This document shows, piece by piece, positions 44,500 through 56,382 of a stretch of 64,000 nt of DNA. The DNA comes from Heliopora coerulea. Lineage: Eukaryota; Cnidaria; Anthozoa; Scleralcyonacea; Helioporidae. The notes beneath the pieces were generated by a model. It was given only the letters and a program-made list of their open reading frames with translations. It did no database searches and was not told the DNA's origin. The stretch is taken from assembly GCA_030142905.1 (NCBI GenBank), contig JASJOG010000578.1:1-64000 (forward strand), read 5' to 3'. Positions within the stretch are counted from its first letter, which is position 1, and the number at the start of each line of letters is the position of its first letter. The translations under genes and the position numbers were made by a program.

Positions 44500-45990
44500 A
44501 ATCCATGTATAATCCTGTGGATATTCAAAATCCATCGCTCACTCTAACTAGTACAACCATAGCCATTGGTAACACTGCATTGTCAATACTCTTATTTCCG
44601 TGACTCCATCTATGTCCCCTTGTAACACTGCAGTCAACCTCACCCAGTTTCAACACCACCCAACCATTAATATGTTTGTGGGTTTATAATTCGACATCTG
44701 CTATTTCAAGAGGGTTGAGGTCGCGTGATTTATTAGGGCAAGAGGGGTTTGATGGCATGCGCTAAACTGGGGTGCTTCTTTAAAAATAGAAGCGTCTTGC
44801 ACTGAATTCTGGTTGAAATTTAGTCGTAACAGAGAGATCGCAAATGATACGTCGGAAAACAGAGAATCGACATCTCGTTTGGGATCAATATCACGCTGCT
44901 GCAGTTAGGCTAAAACTCGCCAATACCAAGTTAAAACGTGTCTCGGCTACCGAACTAACACACCTTATATCACCAGACTCAAATGGTTTCACGGCTCGTC
45001 ATAGTTCAGTTAGAAGGTATACAATTATCCTGATAATTAATCACAACTGAGGAACCAGGTGGAAATCTTAATCTCAAGACAAATATTGATGTCTAGCATA
45101 AAACACGGAACAAAGCCATTGAATAAGATAGTATCAATGTAGCAAGTATCAATGCTGTAGCACATTATATGTGGGCCAAACAGCTCGCCATTTACATACA
45201 CGAGTCTCAGATCATTTAGGAGTCTCTGCCCTTTCTGGTTAAAAAAGTGCTACTTCTACCCCGTCCAGTATTTAAGCACATCTTTATGAAACTGGCCAAA
45301 CTGTATCTCTTGACGACTTAGAATTCTTTCCCCTTGTTCTTCTCCTTCCGAACTTCTCGTAAGAGAAAGCCTCTTAATTTCCAAAATTAAGTCATCTTTG
45401 AATGGCATTCCCAGCTCCATTGCTTTGTTTTTGTTCTAAATTTTCTCTTCTTTAATTCCACTACTACATAGCTTGTAATTTAATGCTTTCATTTATTTAT
45501 ATATATTCGCTGTTTTGTAACACAAGGGAGAGGACTTGATGCCGAAAACCTTCTGTCTCAAGAATAAAGATGGTCACCTGAGGAGGAGGGAATTTCAAAC
45601 AATATGCAGTAAATATTTTCACAAATATGTTAGATTTAAGTAAAAAGTTGTAAATAGTGCTGTCATCAAACCAGGAAGCTTTGCTCTGACAGCACGCTGT
45701 ACTGCGGCAAACCATAAAGGCTTGCTGACAGTGCATGTGTCCTGCCTGTTCTTCTGCGCGCTTCGCTATAACACGGCACCCTCGCCTTCGCCTTCCAAGG
45801 TATCGCCCGCGCACGCTAGATCGCCCGCGTCCCAGTAAGCTTGACCCTAAGTGCCCTGGCCATAAGCGCGATAAACAAGAGGAGTCACAATCGCCAGACA
45901 GATTCGTTATACACAAACTGGCGTGGAAAGGAAAACAGGTACGTGGTATACTGTTATATATAGATAAATATAGATATACGTCAATATACA
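44500..45990. other. No supported gene
   Basis: 45690-45900 is distinctly GC-richer (CGCCTTCGCCTTCC, CGCCCGCGCACGC) than its surroundings and could be a fragment of foreign or promoter DNA, but no exon or element is recognised. Confidence 0.35.
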
Positions 45991-46016
45991 TTCAGATATA
46001 TGCAGGTGTATATATA

Positions 46017-46017
46017 T

Positions 46018-46048
<31 letters not shown>

Positions 46049-46318
46049 CGGAGACAGAGACAGAGACAGAGACAGAGACAGAGACAGAGACAGAGACAGA
46101 GACAGAGACAGATACAGATACAGAGAGACAAAGAGACAGAGAGACAGAGAGAGACAGAGAGAGAGACAGAGAGAGAGACAGAGAGAGACAGAGAGAGACT
46201 GAGAGAGAGACAGAGAGAGACAGAGACAGAGAGAGACAGAGAGAGACAGAGAGAGACAGAGACACAGAGAGACAGAGACAGAGAGAGACAGAGAGAGACA
46301 GAGAGAGAGACAGAGATA
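46017..46318 (+). repeat. (GACAGA)n microsatellite
   Basis: About 300 bp of GAGACAGA/GACAGA units; the long frames in it are repeat artefacts. Confidence 0.97.
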
Positions 46319-46699
46319 GTTCTAAAATTCATTAAAAATTCATGAGGAAAAGACAAAAGAAAATTATAAGCGTATCTGATCTATATATGTGATAACGACA
46401 CATGTGCCTTTACATGTGAAGAAGTTCAATTTATTCGACTTACGGAAGATGAATTTCCAAACTTTCTTCGTGAATTAGCGTATTAGGAGGTTCATTTTAG
46501 AAGACATTTAAAAAACTCCCAGTTAGTGCTTTATCAGATCTAATAACACTCGGCTATGGCCTCGTGTTGTTAATCCCGATAAAGCACTCGGTTTTTGAAT
46601 ATTATATAGAGATATATTGATATATATATATTTATATGTAGATAGGGGATATATAAATATAAATATATAATATATAATAAATTAAGTTTTGCACTAATT

Positions 46700-48785
46700 C
46701 CAGCCATTTTAAGCAGAAATTTTCTTCAGTTACCGTCCTCGAAAATTTTCTCTAAAAAGCAGAGTGTAAGCAGTCTACTTTTTACTCGAAAAATCTCAAA
46801 CTTGCGAGATAACCTCAAAACAAGGTTTCGACCATCTGCTTACATTTTCCACTAATTTCAGATATTTTAGGACGCAATTCAGCTGAAATTTGAAGGTCGA
46901 AAATTTCACTAAAAAGTAAACGGGTTAACTCATAGTTTTTGACAATTTTTCAACTAATTTCAAACTATCGATTTAGCCTAAAACCAAAAAGACTTGAACC
47001 AAATAGTGACGTTCAGCACTGATTGGAGTCCTTTTAGCACAAAATTGAGCAGAAATATGAAGGTCGAAACTTCACCAAAAAGTACCGGGGTTAACCCATG
47101 ATTTTTGGACGATCTTTCTACCAATTTTAAACTATTGAAATAACATTAAAACACAAAAGTTTGGACCATATACTTAGGTTTCGTACTGATTTCACATAGG
47201 TTTCGCACTAACTTCAGTTATTTTAGGATAAAATCTAGCTTAAAGTTGAAAAGTTCACCAAAAAGAAAAGGGGTTAAACCATAGTTTGACGATTTTTTCA
47301 CCAATTTCAAACTATCAAAATAACCTCAAAAGAACGACGTTTCGACAATATTCCTACGTTTTGCACTCATTGGAGTCATTTCAGGAAAAAATTGAGCCTA
47401 AATTTGAAGGTCGAAAAGTTCACCAAAAAGTAAACGAGTTAACCCATGGTTTTTGACGACATTTCGACTAATTTAAAACTATCGGAAAAACCTCAAAACA
47501 AGATTTCCTCCATATACTTACGTTTACCACTAATTCCAGATATTTAGGACAAAATCTAGATTAAATTTGAACGTCGAAAAGTTATCCAAAAAGTAAAATT
47601 AATAAGCAACGGTTTTTCACGAATTTTCGACTAATTTCAAACCTCAAAACAAGAATGTTTCGACCATGTACTTAGGTTTCGCACTGATTTCAGATATTTT
47701 AGGTCGTTGAATTTCAGCTCAAATTTTAAGACGGAAAATTTCACTAAAAAGTAAAGGGGTTAACCAATGCTTTCTCACGATTTTTCGGCGAATTTAAAAT
47801 TTTCGAAATAGAGCCAAAATATGAAACTTTCGGCCAATTAACAGTTTTGCCCTTATTCAAGGGATTTTACTCTAATATCTGAGATCCTTTTTGAGGTAGA
47901 AAAATTTCACTAAAAAGTAAAGGCGTTAGACCAAGGTTTTTGATGATATTTCGACCAATTTAAAACTTTCGAAATAAGCACAAAATATTCAAATTTCGGC
48001 AAAATAACATAGTTTTCCCCTATTCCAGGGACTTTACACTACTATTTGAGATAATTTTTAAGGTCAAAAAATTTTACCAAAAAGGAAAGTGGTTAACCCA
48101 TGGTTTTCGACGATTTTTTGACCAATTACAAGCTATCAAAATAACCTCATAAGAAGAATATTTTGACAAAATGGTTACGGTGTGCGCTGATTGGAGTAAT
48201 TTTAGGAAAAAATTCAGCCAAAATTTGAAGGTAGGAAATTTCACCAAAATGTAAAAGGAATAACGCATGTCATTTAGAGACTTTTTGACTAATTTCAAAG
48301 TATCCAAATAACCTCTAAGCAAGAAGGTTTCGACCATATACCTACGTTTTCTACTTATTTCAGACACCTTAGGATGCAATTTAGCTGTAATTTTGAGGTG
48401 GAAAATTTCACCGAAAAGTAAAGGGGTTAACCCATGGTTTTTGACGATTTTTCAACCAATTTCAAACTTTCGAAATAAGCACAAAATATGAAAGTTTCCG
48501 CCGAATAACATGGTTTTGCCCTTATTTCAGGGACTTTACAATGATATTTGAGATAATTTTTGAGGTCGAAATATTTCACCAAGAAGTAAAGGGGTTAACC
48601 CATGGTTTTTGACGATTTTTCGACCAATTTCAAACTTTCGAAATAAGCCGAAAATATAAAAGCTTGGGCCGAATGACATAGTTTTGCCCTTCTTTGAGGG
48701 ACTTTACACTAATATTTGAGATCATTTTTTAGCTCGAAAAATTTCACCAAAAAGCAAGAATTAACCCATGGTTTTTGCCCCCTCT
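46700..48785. repeat. Ancient satellite-like tandem array, period about 167 bp
   Basis: The landmark GGGGTTAACCCATGG (with variants) recurs near 46924, 47090, 47272, 47438, 47604, 47760, 47923, 48093, 48257, 48424, 48596 and 48764, mostly 156-182 bp apart. Each monomer keeps TTTCACCAAAAAGTAA, then the landmark, TTTTTGACGATTTTTC, ACCAATTTCAAACT and TCGAAATAA. Two versions of the second half occur: GCACTGATTTCAG..TTTTAGG and TTTTGCCC..CAGGGACTTTAC. Monomers are strongly diverged. Confidence 0.9.
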
Positions 48786-48789
48786 GAGA

Positions 48790-49310
48790 AAAAGGAGGTT
48801 TTGGCAAATCTTCGAAATTTCTCTGACCTGGTCAGCGAAGGCCAGAGTTTCCCATATCTTACTGTTTGTCGATCATTCCGATCGTTTGGCACTCGATTTG
48901 CAGGAGATATCCACACTTGAAAATTCGTCCTAATAGCAAAGAGGGGACCACATGAGCGATGTGGTCCCCCCTATGCAAAACGATGTTTTGGCAAATCTAC
49001 GAAACCAATCTGGTCAGCCAAGGCCAGAGGCTCCAAAATTTTGCTGTTTGGCGTTGATTCTGATGGCTTGGAACTCGATGTGCAGGAGATATCCACACTT
49101 GAAAATTCGGCCCACTAGCAAAGAGGGACCATATGAGCCATATGTCCCCCTTTGCAAAACGAGGTTTTGGCAGCTCTTCGAAACTTCACTGATCTGGTCA
49201 GCCAAGGGCAGAGGCTCCTAAATCTTTCTGTTTGACGCTCGATTGAAAATTCGGCCCACCAGCAAAGGCTGGACCACGTGGCTCATGTGGTCCTCCCTTT
49301 GAAAAACGAG
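48790..49310. repeat. Second tandem repeat, period about 183 bp
   Basis: About 2.8 units starting with GAGGTTTTGGCAAATCTTCG (48797), GATGTTTTGGCAAATCTACG (48983) and GAGGTTTTGGCAGCTCTTCG (49161). Each is followed by CTGGTCAGC(C/G)AAGG and AGATATCCACACTTGAAAAT. It directly follows the 167-bp array. Confidence 0.85.
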
Positions 49311-49319
49311 ATACAACTC

Positions 49320-51230
49320 ACAATCGTTGTAATGAGCGTTGTGCCTGTCACTGATACTAAGTTTAGCTGCACGTTTCATCCAGACATTGAACACCTGGAC
49401 ATCGGATCTTTCCGTCAACTTGACCACCGTATAGTAATATTTCCTACTGTGTGTGTTTGTGCTGGAAAATTTAAAGCACAAGTCCAACTTGGCTTGACAC
49501 CCCCCTTCGTCGGTTTTATTCGCAACGACCCTGATCCCACTGGGCTTGCCAGACTTCATGAAAGAATACACTGTTAAACATAAGAGTAGGTGACAAAAAC
49601 AGTAGACTACTTTATCCACTGCTGTGTCATATTTTTCAACAAATCAAACGCCCAACAGTTATTTTTGGAGTTACAAAGACAAAAGAGGCATTGTGAACAA
49701 AATGTGATGGTTATCAAACATCCATTTGGACCGACTGAGGGAGAAAACGTTCAGTTAGTTGAGAATATATTATCGACATGAAAACTATTCGTTATAAAAA
49801 TTTTCGAATGCCATAAGTAAGTTTTCACTGACGGCCTGCTTGCTGTGGTTGTGAAATATCAAAGTTTCTTCATTGTCACGGTGGTACTTAACATTCCAAG
49901 CTATTTCTTGGATTAGTGCAATGGCCAAGTGTATGATTGCGTAGCGCTCATAAAAGGAACTGGACGTTCTAACATGGTGATTGCCAGACTGCATTACTCA
50001 TCCAAGAGATGAGCTCTTATTCATAACCGTGATTCAAACACGCGGAACGTTGCGAGACTTGAGTAAAGCGTAAAAAACAGGCTGGTAGCCGAGTGTTTTT
50101 CGCTTTTCGAAAATCGAGCAACATCCCAAGTGTTTGGATCACAGTGGCCAAACAAGGGAATCCATTTGGTATTTCTTTTATAAAATAACGACAGATGAAA
50201 AGCAGTTAACTTAATAAACACAATGATGAAGTAAACAATTCTCGCGAAAATCAACTACCCACCAATCAGAGCCAAGCTTATGAAGATCGAACCCTGGTCA
50301 ACAAAGCGAAGCCACTTCAACGCGGTGACGAAGAGGAAAATCAGGTGTGTTTTTTTAAAGCTATTTGAAAGTCAACTAACGTACCAAGAGTTGGAATCAC
50401 AGTATTCAAACACACAAAAACCGTTACGTGTTTCTTTCATGAAATAATAAGGCGAAACGTACAAAACAAGCTTCAGTACACTTTTGGCGGCAAATTTTCC
50501 GTGTTTGGATACTCTTATCCAAACACGGGTATTAACCAATCAAAGCTGGCGAACGAGTCACGTTATTTTATAAAACCCTATCAGCTAGCTCAACTGTTCT
50601 TCCTAGAGGTCCAGTAAGGGTCACCCCTCATGGATCCAGTGTTACTACAGGAGGAAACCGGAGTACCCAGAAGAAAACCTGCTATGTTTGGTAGAGTCAA
50701 AATGGACTACACTTTTTCCAACATGTGACCAAGGTAACTTTAATCAGATAACTGCACGGAGCTGGAAGCGAATTCTAGTGAAAGTGGTGAGACACACGCA
50801 AACTACCGCAGTGCCTCCAGCAATCAATGTTCTACTTTTGCGTAACAATTAACTCCCCAATACCAAATATCTTCCACCGACAATGCCCCACCTCTAGTGT
50901 TTACCTCCCGATAACTCTTCAAATAAGTGGGCAGCTACATCGGCGCATCTCTACGATTCCTCGTGACACAGTTGTCGGCGAAGTAACCACACATTAAATA
51001 GCTGGCCATTGCATTTGTCAGACCAAGCAAAATCATATTACACAGTGGTGCTCATGCTAAAACTTTAGTTCTAAATCACGAGTTAAAGTCAGTCTCATTT
51101 TAATACGAAGTTCCCTGAACTGCATTTTCGTCGTTGGGTAAAATTGCTTCTGAGTACAGTGCAATAACTTGCGAGGTACTTTAAATTTAAGAAAAAGAAA
51201 AAGACCTTGGTGAAGGTGACATTTCTGGAG
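49320..51230. other. No supported gene; short inverted words
   Basis: Frames at 49278-49577 (plus) and 49218-49619 (minus) overlap each other and neither is recognised. GTGTTTGGAT and ATCCAAACAC words are inverted at 50500-50530. The LITAF-like 3' UTR should occupy the part just below 51235. Confidence 0.35.
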
Positions 51231-51234
51231 ACGA

Positions 51235-51340
51235 CTACATCCGTCGATAGGTGCCAAGATGACTTCGGCAGTTGGGACAGTGGTGAGTGACATCTTTGCA
51301 ACCATCCAGACAGAATGGAGTGAGGTAGCAAGGCCAGCAC
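51235..51340 (-). CDS. LITAF-domain protein, terminal exon
   Basis: Preceded by CTCTTTCCCCAG, one split-codon base and 34 residues plus TAG: CWPCYLTPFCLDGCKDV, then THHCPNCRSHLGTYRRM. The C..PFC.D.CKDV.H.CPNC....G.Y(R/K) pattern is the second half of the LITAF (SIMPLE-like) domain: the end of the membrane-inserted hydrophobic stretch and the distal CPNC zinc-binding knuckle. Such proteins are small zinc-binding peripheral proteins of late endosome/lysosome membranes. The first half (N-terminal Pro-rich region and first CxxC) should be in exons at higher coordinates, but I could not find it. The intron just upstream holds SINE and foldback repeats. Confidence 0.75.
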
Positions 51341-51409
51341 CTGGGGAAAGAGTAAGACAATGCGTTTGTTAAGGCAGTGTTGAAGCCCTGGTCAAACAAT
51401 CCAACTTTA

Positions 51410-51513
51410 AACAGAAATTCTTCATTAAAATATGACACTGCCGAAGTAAACTGAAAAATGTTCATTTTTCAGTTGACTTCGGCAGTGTCATATTTTCATG
51501 AAGAATTTCTGTT
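51410..51513. repeat. Foldback of a SINE tail
   Basis: Arms 51410-51459 and 51464-51513 (50 bp, two mismatches) around GTTC. The right arm continues into SINE-related sequence. Confidence 0.9.
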
Positions 51514-51539
51514 CATGTATATCTCTGAATATGATCCTG

Positions 51540-51800
51540 AAATAAAATTGAAACACTGCACATCCTCTCATGGATAAGCGTTAAGTTGTCGCAAGAATAT
51601 CTCGTGCAGTTAAGTTGGATAAAAACTCGCCTCAGATCCCTGTGTACTCGATGTCTTAACAGGTAGAGCGACGGACTGGTATCTCGAAGGTGCGAGTTCA
51701 AATCCCGCTAGAGTCAATATTTTTCAGTTGACTTCGGCAGTGTCAGATTATAATGAAAAAATTCTGTTCATGTATATCTCTGTGGATGATTCTGAAACGA
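51540..51800 (+). repeat. tRNA-derived SINE, copy 3
   Basis: The tRNA-like head 51645-51715 has TAACAGGTAGAGCGACGG and B-box GAGTTCAAATCC. The upstream CTCATGGATAAGCGTTAAG and the tail GTTGACTTCGGCAGTGTCAG are shared with copy 1. Confidence 0.8.
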
Positions 51801-52135
51801 TCCGACTTTGTTGGAGAACTTTGTTGCATCCAACATTGTTTAATCGTTTGCCATGCTATGTTCATCGAACATTTTGTTGGATTATGTTTGCTTCCGATCA
51901 AAATCTGACCCAACATTTTGATTTGTCCAACAGATGTTGGAGAGTTTGGTCGTTTGTCCAATAAAGTCGCATTGCTGAAACGGAGGAGCTGGCACCACAG
52001 GCCAATCAGATATGACCAATTAGCCACGCACTTCAACATTGGGAAGGTTGACATATATGTTAAAAATCATACTAAACAACCCAGTACTTCGAAGGTAATG
52101 AAAGTTTGCAAGGATTCCGATAATAAAGTCTCTCG

Positions 52136-52557
52136 GCAGGGTTCGTACACTATTGGTCCCTCAAAATTCCACGACTTTTCCATAACCATATTTACAAAAA
52201 TTCGTGACCTGGAAAAGCTAGAAACAACGAAACGAGCTGAACAGGGGCTCCGTCGAACCACAGGGGCTGCGAGGACCCATTCTCTGAATTGAAGTGCACG
52301 GCCAAGTTATGATAACTTAATGTTACGAGTATCGTAGATACGATTTTACGATATTTTTCACGTTCATTGATGGGCCCACGAAACTTGAAAATGCGAGCGA
52401 AGAAAATTGAGATAGAATTATTCACTGATCCAGAAGAAATCTATATTTCCATGACTTTCCATCACCGGCACTAATTTTCCAGGTTTTCCAGGCCTGGATT
52501 TTGAAATTTTGATTTTCCATGACTTTCCAGGTTTTTCATGACCTGTGCGAACCCTGC
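52136..52557. mobile_element. MITE with GCAGGGTTCG termini
   Basis: GCAGGGTTCGTACA (52136-52149) and TGTGCGAACCCTGC (52544-52557) are inverted with one mismatch. Subterminal CATGACTTTCCA/TTTCCATAACC words and a TTTTCCAGG-rich interior resemble 14215-14640. No clear TSD. Confidence 0.65.
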
Positions 52558-52559
52558 CT

Positions 52560-53063
52560 GCTCGCAAACCCAGCAAGATATCTCGACTTTTATCGATGTG
52601 CTTATTTTGTTATCATATACAAGCCAAATTTGTATTTGTCTCAAGCTAGCCATGGTTAAAGTCTCACTTTTCTCGTCGTTGACATTCCCGCCTTTTCGAG
52701 TAACTCGTAATGAAGCAGCCTCGATGCAACCTCGCTCTAATTTCCCTGCTCGGACTAGACGTCATCATTTCGTAACCTCCCTATTGCATGGCTAGGCAGC
52801 CAATCAGCGTGTGTTATATTGCGTACATACCGGATAGCGAACACAGCCGTATAAAGCTCAGTATAGCAACCATCAACTAGTAAAAAGATTATTATAAAAA
52901 TATAAAAATACCTGATCCAATAAAGCAGAGTATGGCAGCCATCGAGCAAGCGATACGTGTATGATAACAGTATTCAAAACAATGACCATTGAGCATTCCA
53001 AGCTGACATAGTTATGAAGTAAAAATATTATTTATGAGTGATGAAGTTTTTATGCTCATTTGG

Positions 53064-53102
<39 letters not shown>

Positions 53103-54300
53103 CCCAAAAGAGGTTTGGGCAAACAAAATCTTTCTGGGGAAAACTGAAAAGGACCAATGGTTTCCTAAGGGACAACCAAAAAAAGAAATTCACTTCGAAC
53201 CCCATACCCGTATCCTCCGAGGAAAAAATAACTTACTACAATAAGATGCCAGAGTGCAACTTGTGTCTTAAGTTTTCCAAACTTAACCGAATGACAACGT
53301 ACGGCGTTCCTTCCACCACAGATTAAGCCAAGGATTGTTCACCACAGCTGCAAACTAAGGCTCCATTGGGACATTTACAATTTTCCCGCGCAAAATCGGG
53401 CCAGTGAACAAAATTTTCACAACTTAAATTAGAATACGAGTATTTATTACATGGCTGTGGCAGCGAGCGGTCCGAATACGGAAATCCAGCTATTTGATTG
53501 GTTCATAAGTGGTCTGATATTTCCCATATTGTCAGCTCTAGTGTGAAAATTTAAGAAAGTCTTGCTTGTGTCGAATTAAAATTTAAACTTTTCACAACCT
53601 ATGAAGTGCAAGTGTATTACAAAAAATCAGAGAAGGAAAAGTAACCAAGTAGAATGAAGTTGGTGAAGAAATTATTTATGAAAAGACGACAGAACTGCAA
53701 GTTAATCTATCGTTCTCTACCTTTGCACTTGTCAATTATATTTCATTAAAGCCATATAAACCCCGTTCACACTGTAATATTTTGGGCACAGCACCAACAT
53801 ATACAGAGGTGCTGGGTAAGGCTAAATTTTTAGAAACGGGAACGAAATTTTGATGACGTCTGCACCGCACAACAATGGCGGCACCAATGCCAAAATTTCA
53901 GCAGTGCCCTGTCCAAAGTATTAACTCTTTAATCAAGGTTATAATAAACTACTTATTCACCTCGCTTATTACGTCTGTATTAGTGAAATATCAGACCTCT
54001 GTTTTAGCAAGGACTGAGACGAGCGCAGCGAGTTGAGGTCCGTACTTAAAAACATCTGTCCTATATTTCACTAGGACAGACCTCACGTTAGGTCGATCAG
54101 TAGTAAATATTTATCTCAAGTCATAAACCAGGACACCTGAACATAATGTTCAGATGTAAAATCGAGAAACGTGAATTCAGTAATCGAAAGTTAATTCACT
54201 TGAATGACTATGCACAGCCGAAAACAAGTCACGTTTACAGTTGTCCAAATGTTCTTAATCCCACAAGATTAGCAAGTATTTTTGATATCATTCGATCCAC
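52560..54300. other. No supported gene; dispersed repeat fragments
   Basis: 52785-52830 shares GGCAGCCAATCAGCGTG with 19130. 53069-53102 is (AT)n. 54000-54085 contains inverted GGACTGAGACG/GAGGTCCG words of a foldback repeat. Confidence 0.4.
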
Positions 54301-54417
54301 ACTCACGTGAAGTAATTCTCTAGATATTTCCGAGATCGTTTCCCTGCAGAAATTCCTGTACTTCGAAGAAGTTTCCACACATGGTCGATGTTTGACTCGA
54401 TATTGGCCCAGGTCGCA
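54200..54417 (-). pseudogene. Decayed coding segment, integrase-like transposon protein?
   Basis: After TATTTTATTTTACAG the minus strand reads ATWANIESNIDHVWKLLRST and then GISAGKRSRKYLENYFT, followed by GTGAGTG at 54306. The same frame past 54306 remains protein-like (YQKYLLILW, EHLDNCKRDL) but contains three stops, so it may be an intronless decayed frame rather than a spliced exon. I associate it loosely with integrase-core-type cnidarian transposon proteins, from memory and unverified. Confidence 0.35.
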
Positions 54418-54779
54418 CTGTAAAATAAAATAAGGTATTGAGCGCTTGGGCACAAGGTTCGCCTTGCGTCTTCTTTCACCATTGACTAGCATCGGTTTGT
54501 ACCAGGCAGAGCTTGCTATCACTTGGAATAAGTTTGATCTAATACACATTTTGAGGCAAGCATTCTTTCCTATGTGGCTTCGTTTTACCGCTACAACAAG
54601 CCGTAGCAAGTTAGTTCTTACAGAAACAATATTTGTGGTAGAAAATTCAAGACCGTGATTGCCAAAGTATGTAAGCTACTTTTTTAATTTGTAATGTAAC
54701 TACTTGAAATTGAAATGCTATTTATTCTTTAACACTTATCATTTATCATTATCTTTTATTATTTATTGTTCACTATTTA

Positions 54780-55625
54780 CCAAGATCATTATCAATATCA
54801 CTATCACTATCACTACCACTATCATTACCATTATCAACACATTACCATTATCATTATAATAAACATTACCATTACAATTATAATTACCATTATCATTACC
54901 ATTACCATTATCATTACCATTATCATTAGTATTATCGTTAGCTTATCATCACCATTACCATTATCATCATCATTATCATTATCATTATCTTTACCATTAT
55001 CATTACCATTATCGTTGTCATTATCATTATCACTACCATTACTATTATAATTTCCATTTTTATTACCATAACCATTACCATTATTACTACCACTACCATT
55101 ACCACCATCACTACCATAACCATTACCATTATTATTACTATTACCATTATCATTCCCCTTATCGTTACCATTACAATTACCATTATTATTACCATCGCCA
55201 TCATCATTACATTTTATTATTACCAGTATCATTACCATTATCATTACCACTATCGTTACCATTATCGTTACCATTATCGTTACCATTATCGTTACCATTA
55301 TCGTTACCATTATCATTACCATTATCATTACTGTTATCATTACCATTGCCATTACCATTATCATTATCGTTATCATTACCATTATCATTACCATTACAAT
55401 CATCATTACCATTACCATTATAATCACCATCACCATCACTATCACCATTATTATTACCATTACCATTATCATTATCATTATCATTATCGTTACCATTATC
55501 GTTACCATCATCGTTACCATTATCGTTACCATCATCGTTACCATCATCGTTACCATCATCGTTACCATTATCGTTACCATTATCGTTACCATTATCGTTA
55601 CAATTATCATTACTATTACCATTAT
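54780..55625 (+). repeat. (ATTACC/ATTATC)n microsatellite, about 850 bp
   Basis: Hexamers ATTACCATTATC with variants (ATTATCGTTACC at 55250-55320 and 55490-55600). All long frames here are repeat artefacts. Confidence 0.97.
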
Positions 55626-55769
55626 TTAAACTTAGACTACAGTCTAGCGGATGCAGAGAAGCCGCTAACCTCTGAGGAATAGAGTATGAGTTATAACTAT
55701 GGTTAGGATAAGGTTCAGGGTTAGGAATTGGGATATGGCCAGGGCTAGGGACGAACGCGACCAAATTTA

Positions 55770-56380
55770 TAATACTGTTAAGTAATACTTAAAAATAAAA
55801 TCTTGTTATTATACTTAACCAGTATCTCTAATACAAGACCAACATCCGCTCTCAAACATCTCCACCAAACTTCTGATCAATTAACAACATCACTCCATAA
55901 ACATATAACGCCTTGGCCTTGTTATGGGGAAATGAAATGCATGAAACAAAGTGAAGAATAAAAAAAATATTGTAAATTTGTAAGTTAACTACCATATTTC
56001 CTCTATTTAGCCCCCAGTCTTCTAATACCCTCCCAGTTCAGAAGGGCAGAAAAAAAATAAGCCGCCTCCTCCGATAGGAGTAGTCTTATTCATTGAAAAG
56101 TAGATTTATTTTAATATGGAAATATGAGCACTAAGCGGCAACCTTCCACGAACAAACACAATCATTTAATTGAAAGTCGGTATATTAACAAGCGTTAGTG
56201 TAATATATTTATATTATAAAATTTGTTACGCATGCAGTGATTATTCAGTTACCATGTTTATATTCGGCTATGCGAACACGGTTATGACATCAGAGACGCC
56301 GCTTAACGCCAGAATTTGTTCTTGGTGCCAATGGGAAACTCTGATTGGTCTACCAACTTGTATGAAGAACTTCCGATTTG
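55770..56380. other. No supported gene
   Basis: 55990-56060 contains CCTCTATTTAGCCCCCAG, related to the terminus of the MITE at 57129. Confidence 0.35.
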
Positions 56381-56382
56381 AT

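Noticed and set aside
45690..45900. GC-richer patch as a CpG-island promoter
   Set aside because: Short, with no exon next to it and no clear promoter motif; noted only as a compositional oddity.
45907..46356. Ser/Leu/Val-rich and Glu/Thr-rich frames
   Set aside because: Translation of the GACAGA microsatellite.
46700..49310. CRISPR-like array
   Set aside because: Units are 156-186 bp and degenerate throughout, with no short identical repeats or unique spacers, and the genome is eukaryotic.
49218..49619. Overlapping plus and minus frames near 49.3-49.6 kb as genes
   Set aside because: They cover the same bases on opposite strands, neither has splice borders nor a recognisable domain, and the left part lies in the tandem repeat.
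54766..55764. Open frames of 185-262 codons in the ATTACC/ATTATC tract
   Set aside because: Pure repeat translation (Asn/Gly/Asp or Met/Val/Ile); no gene.
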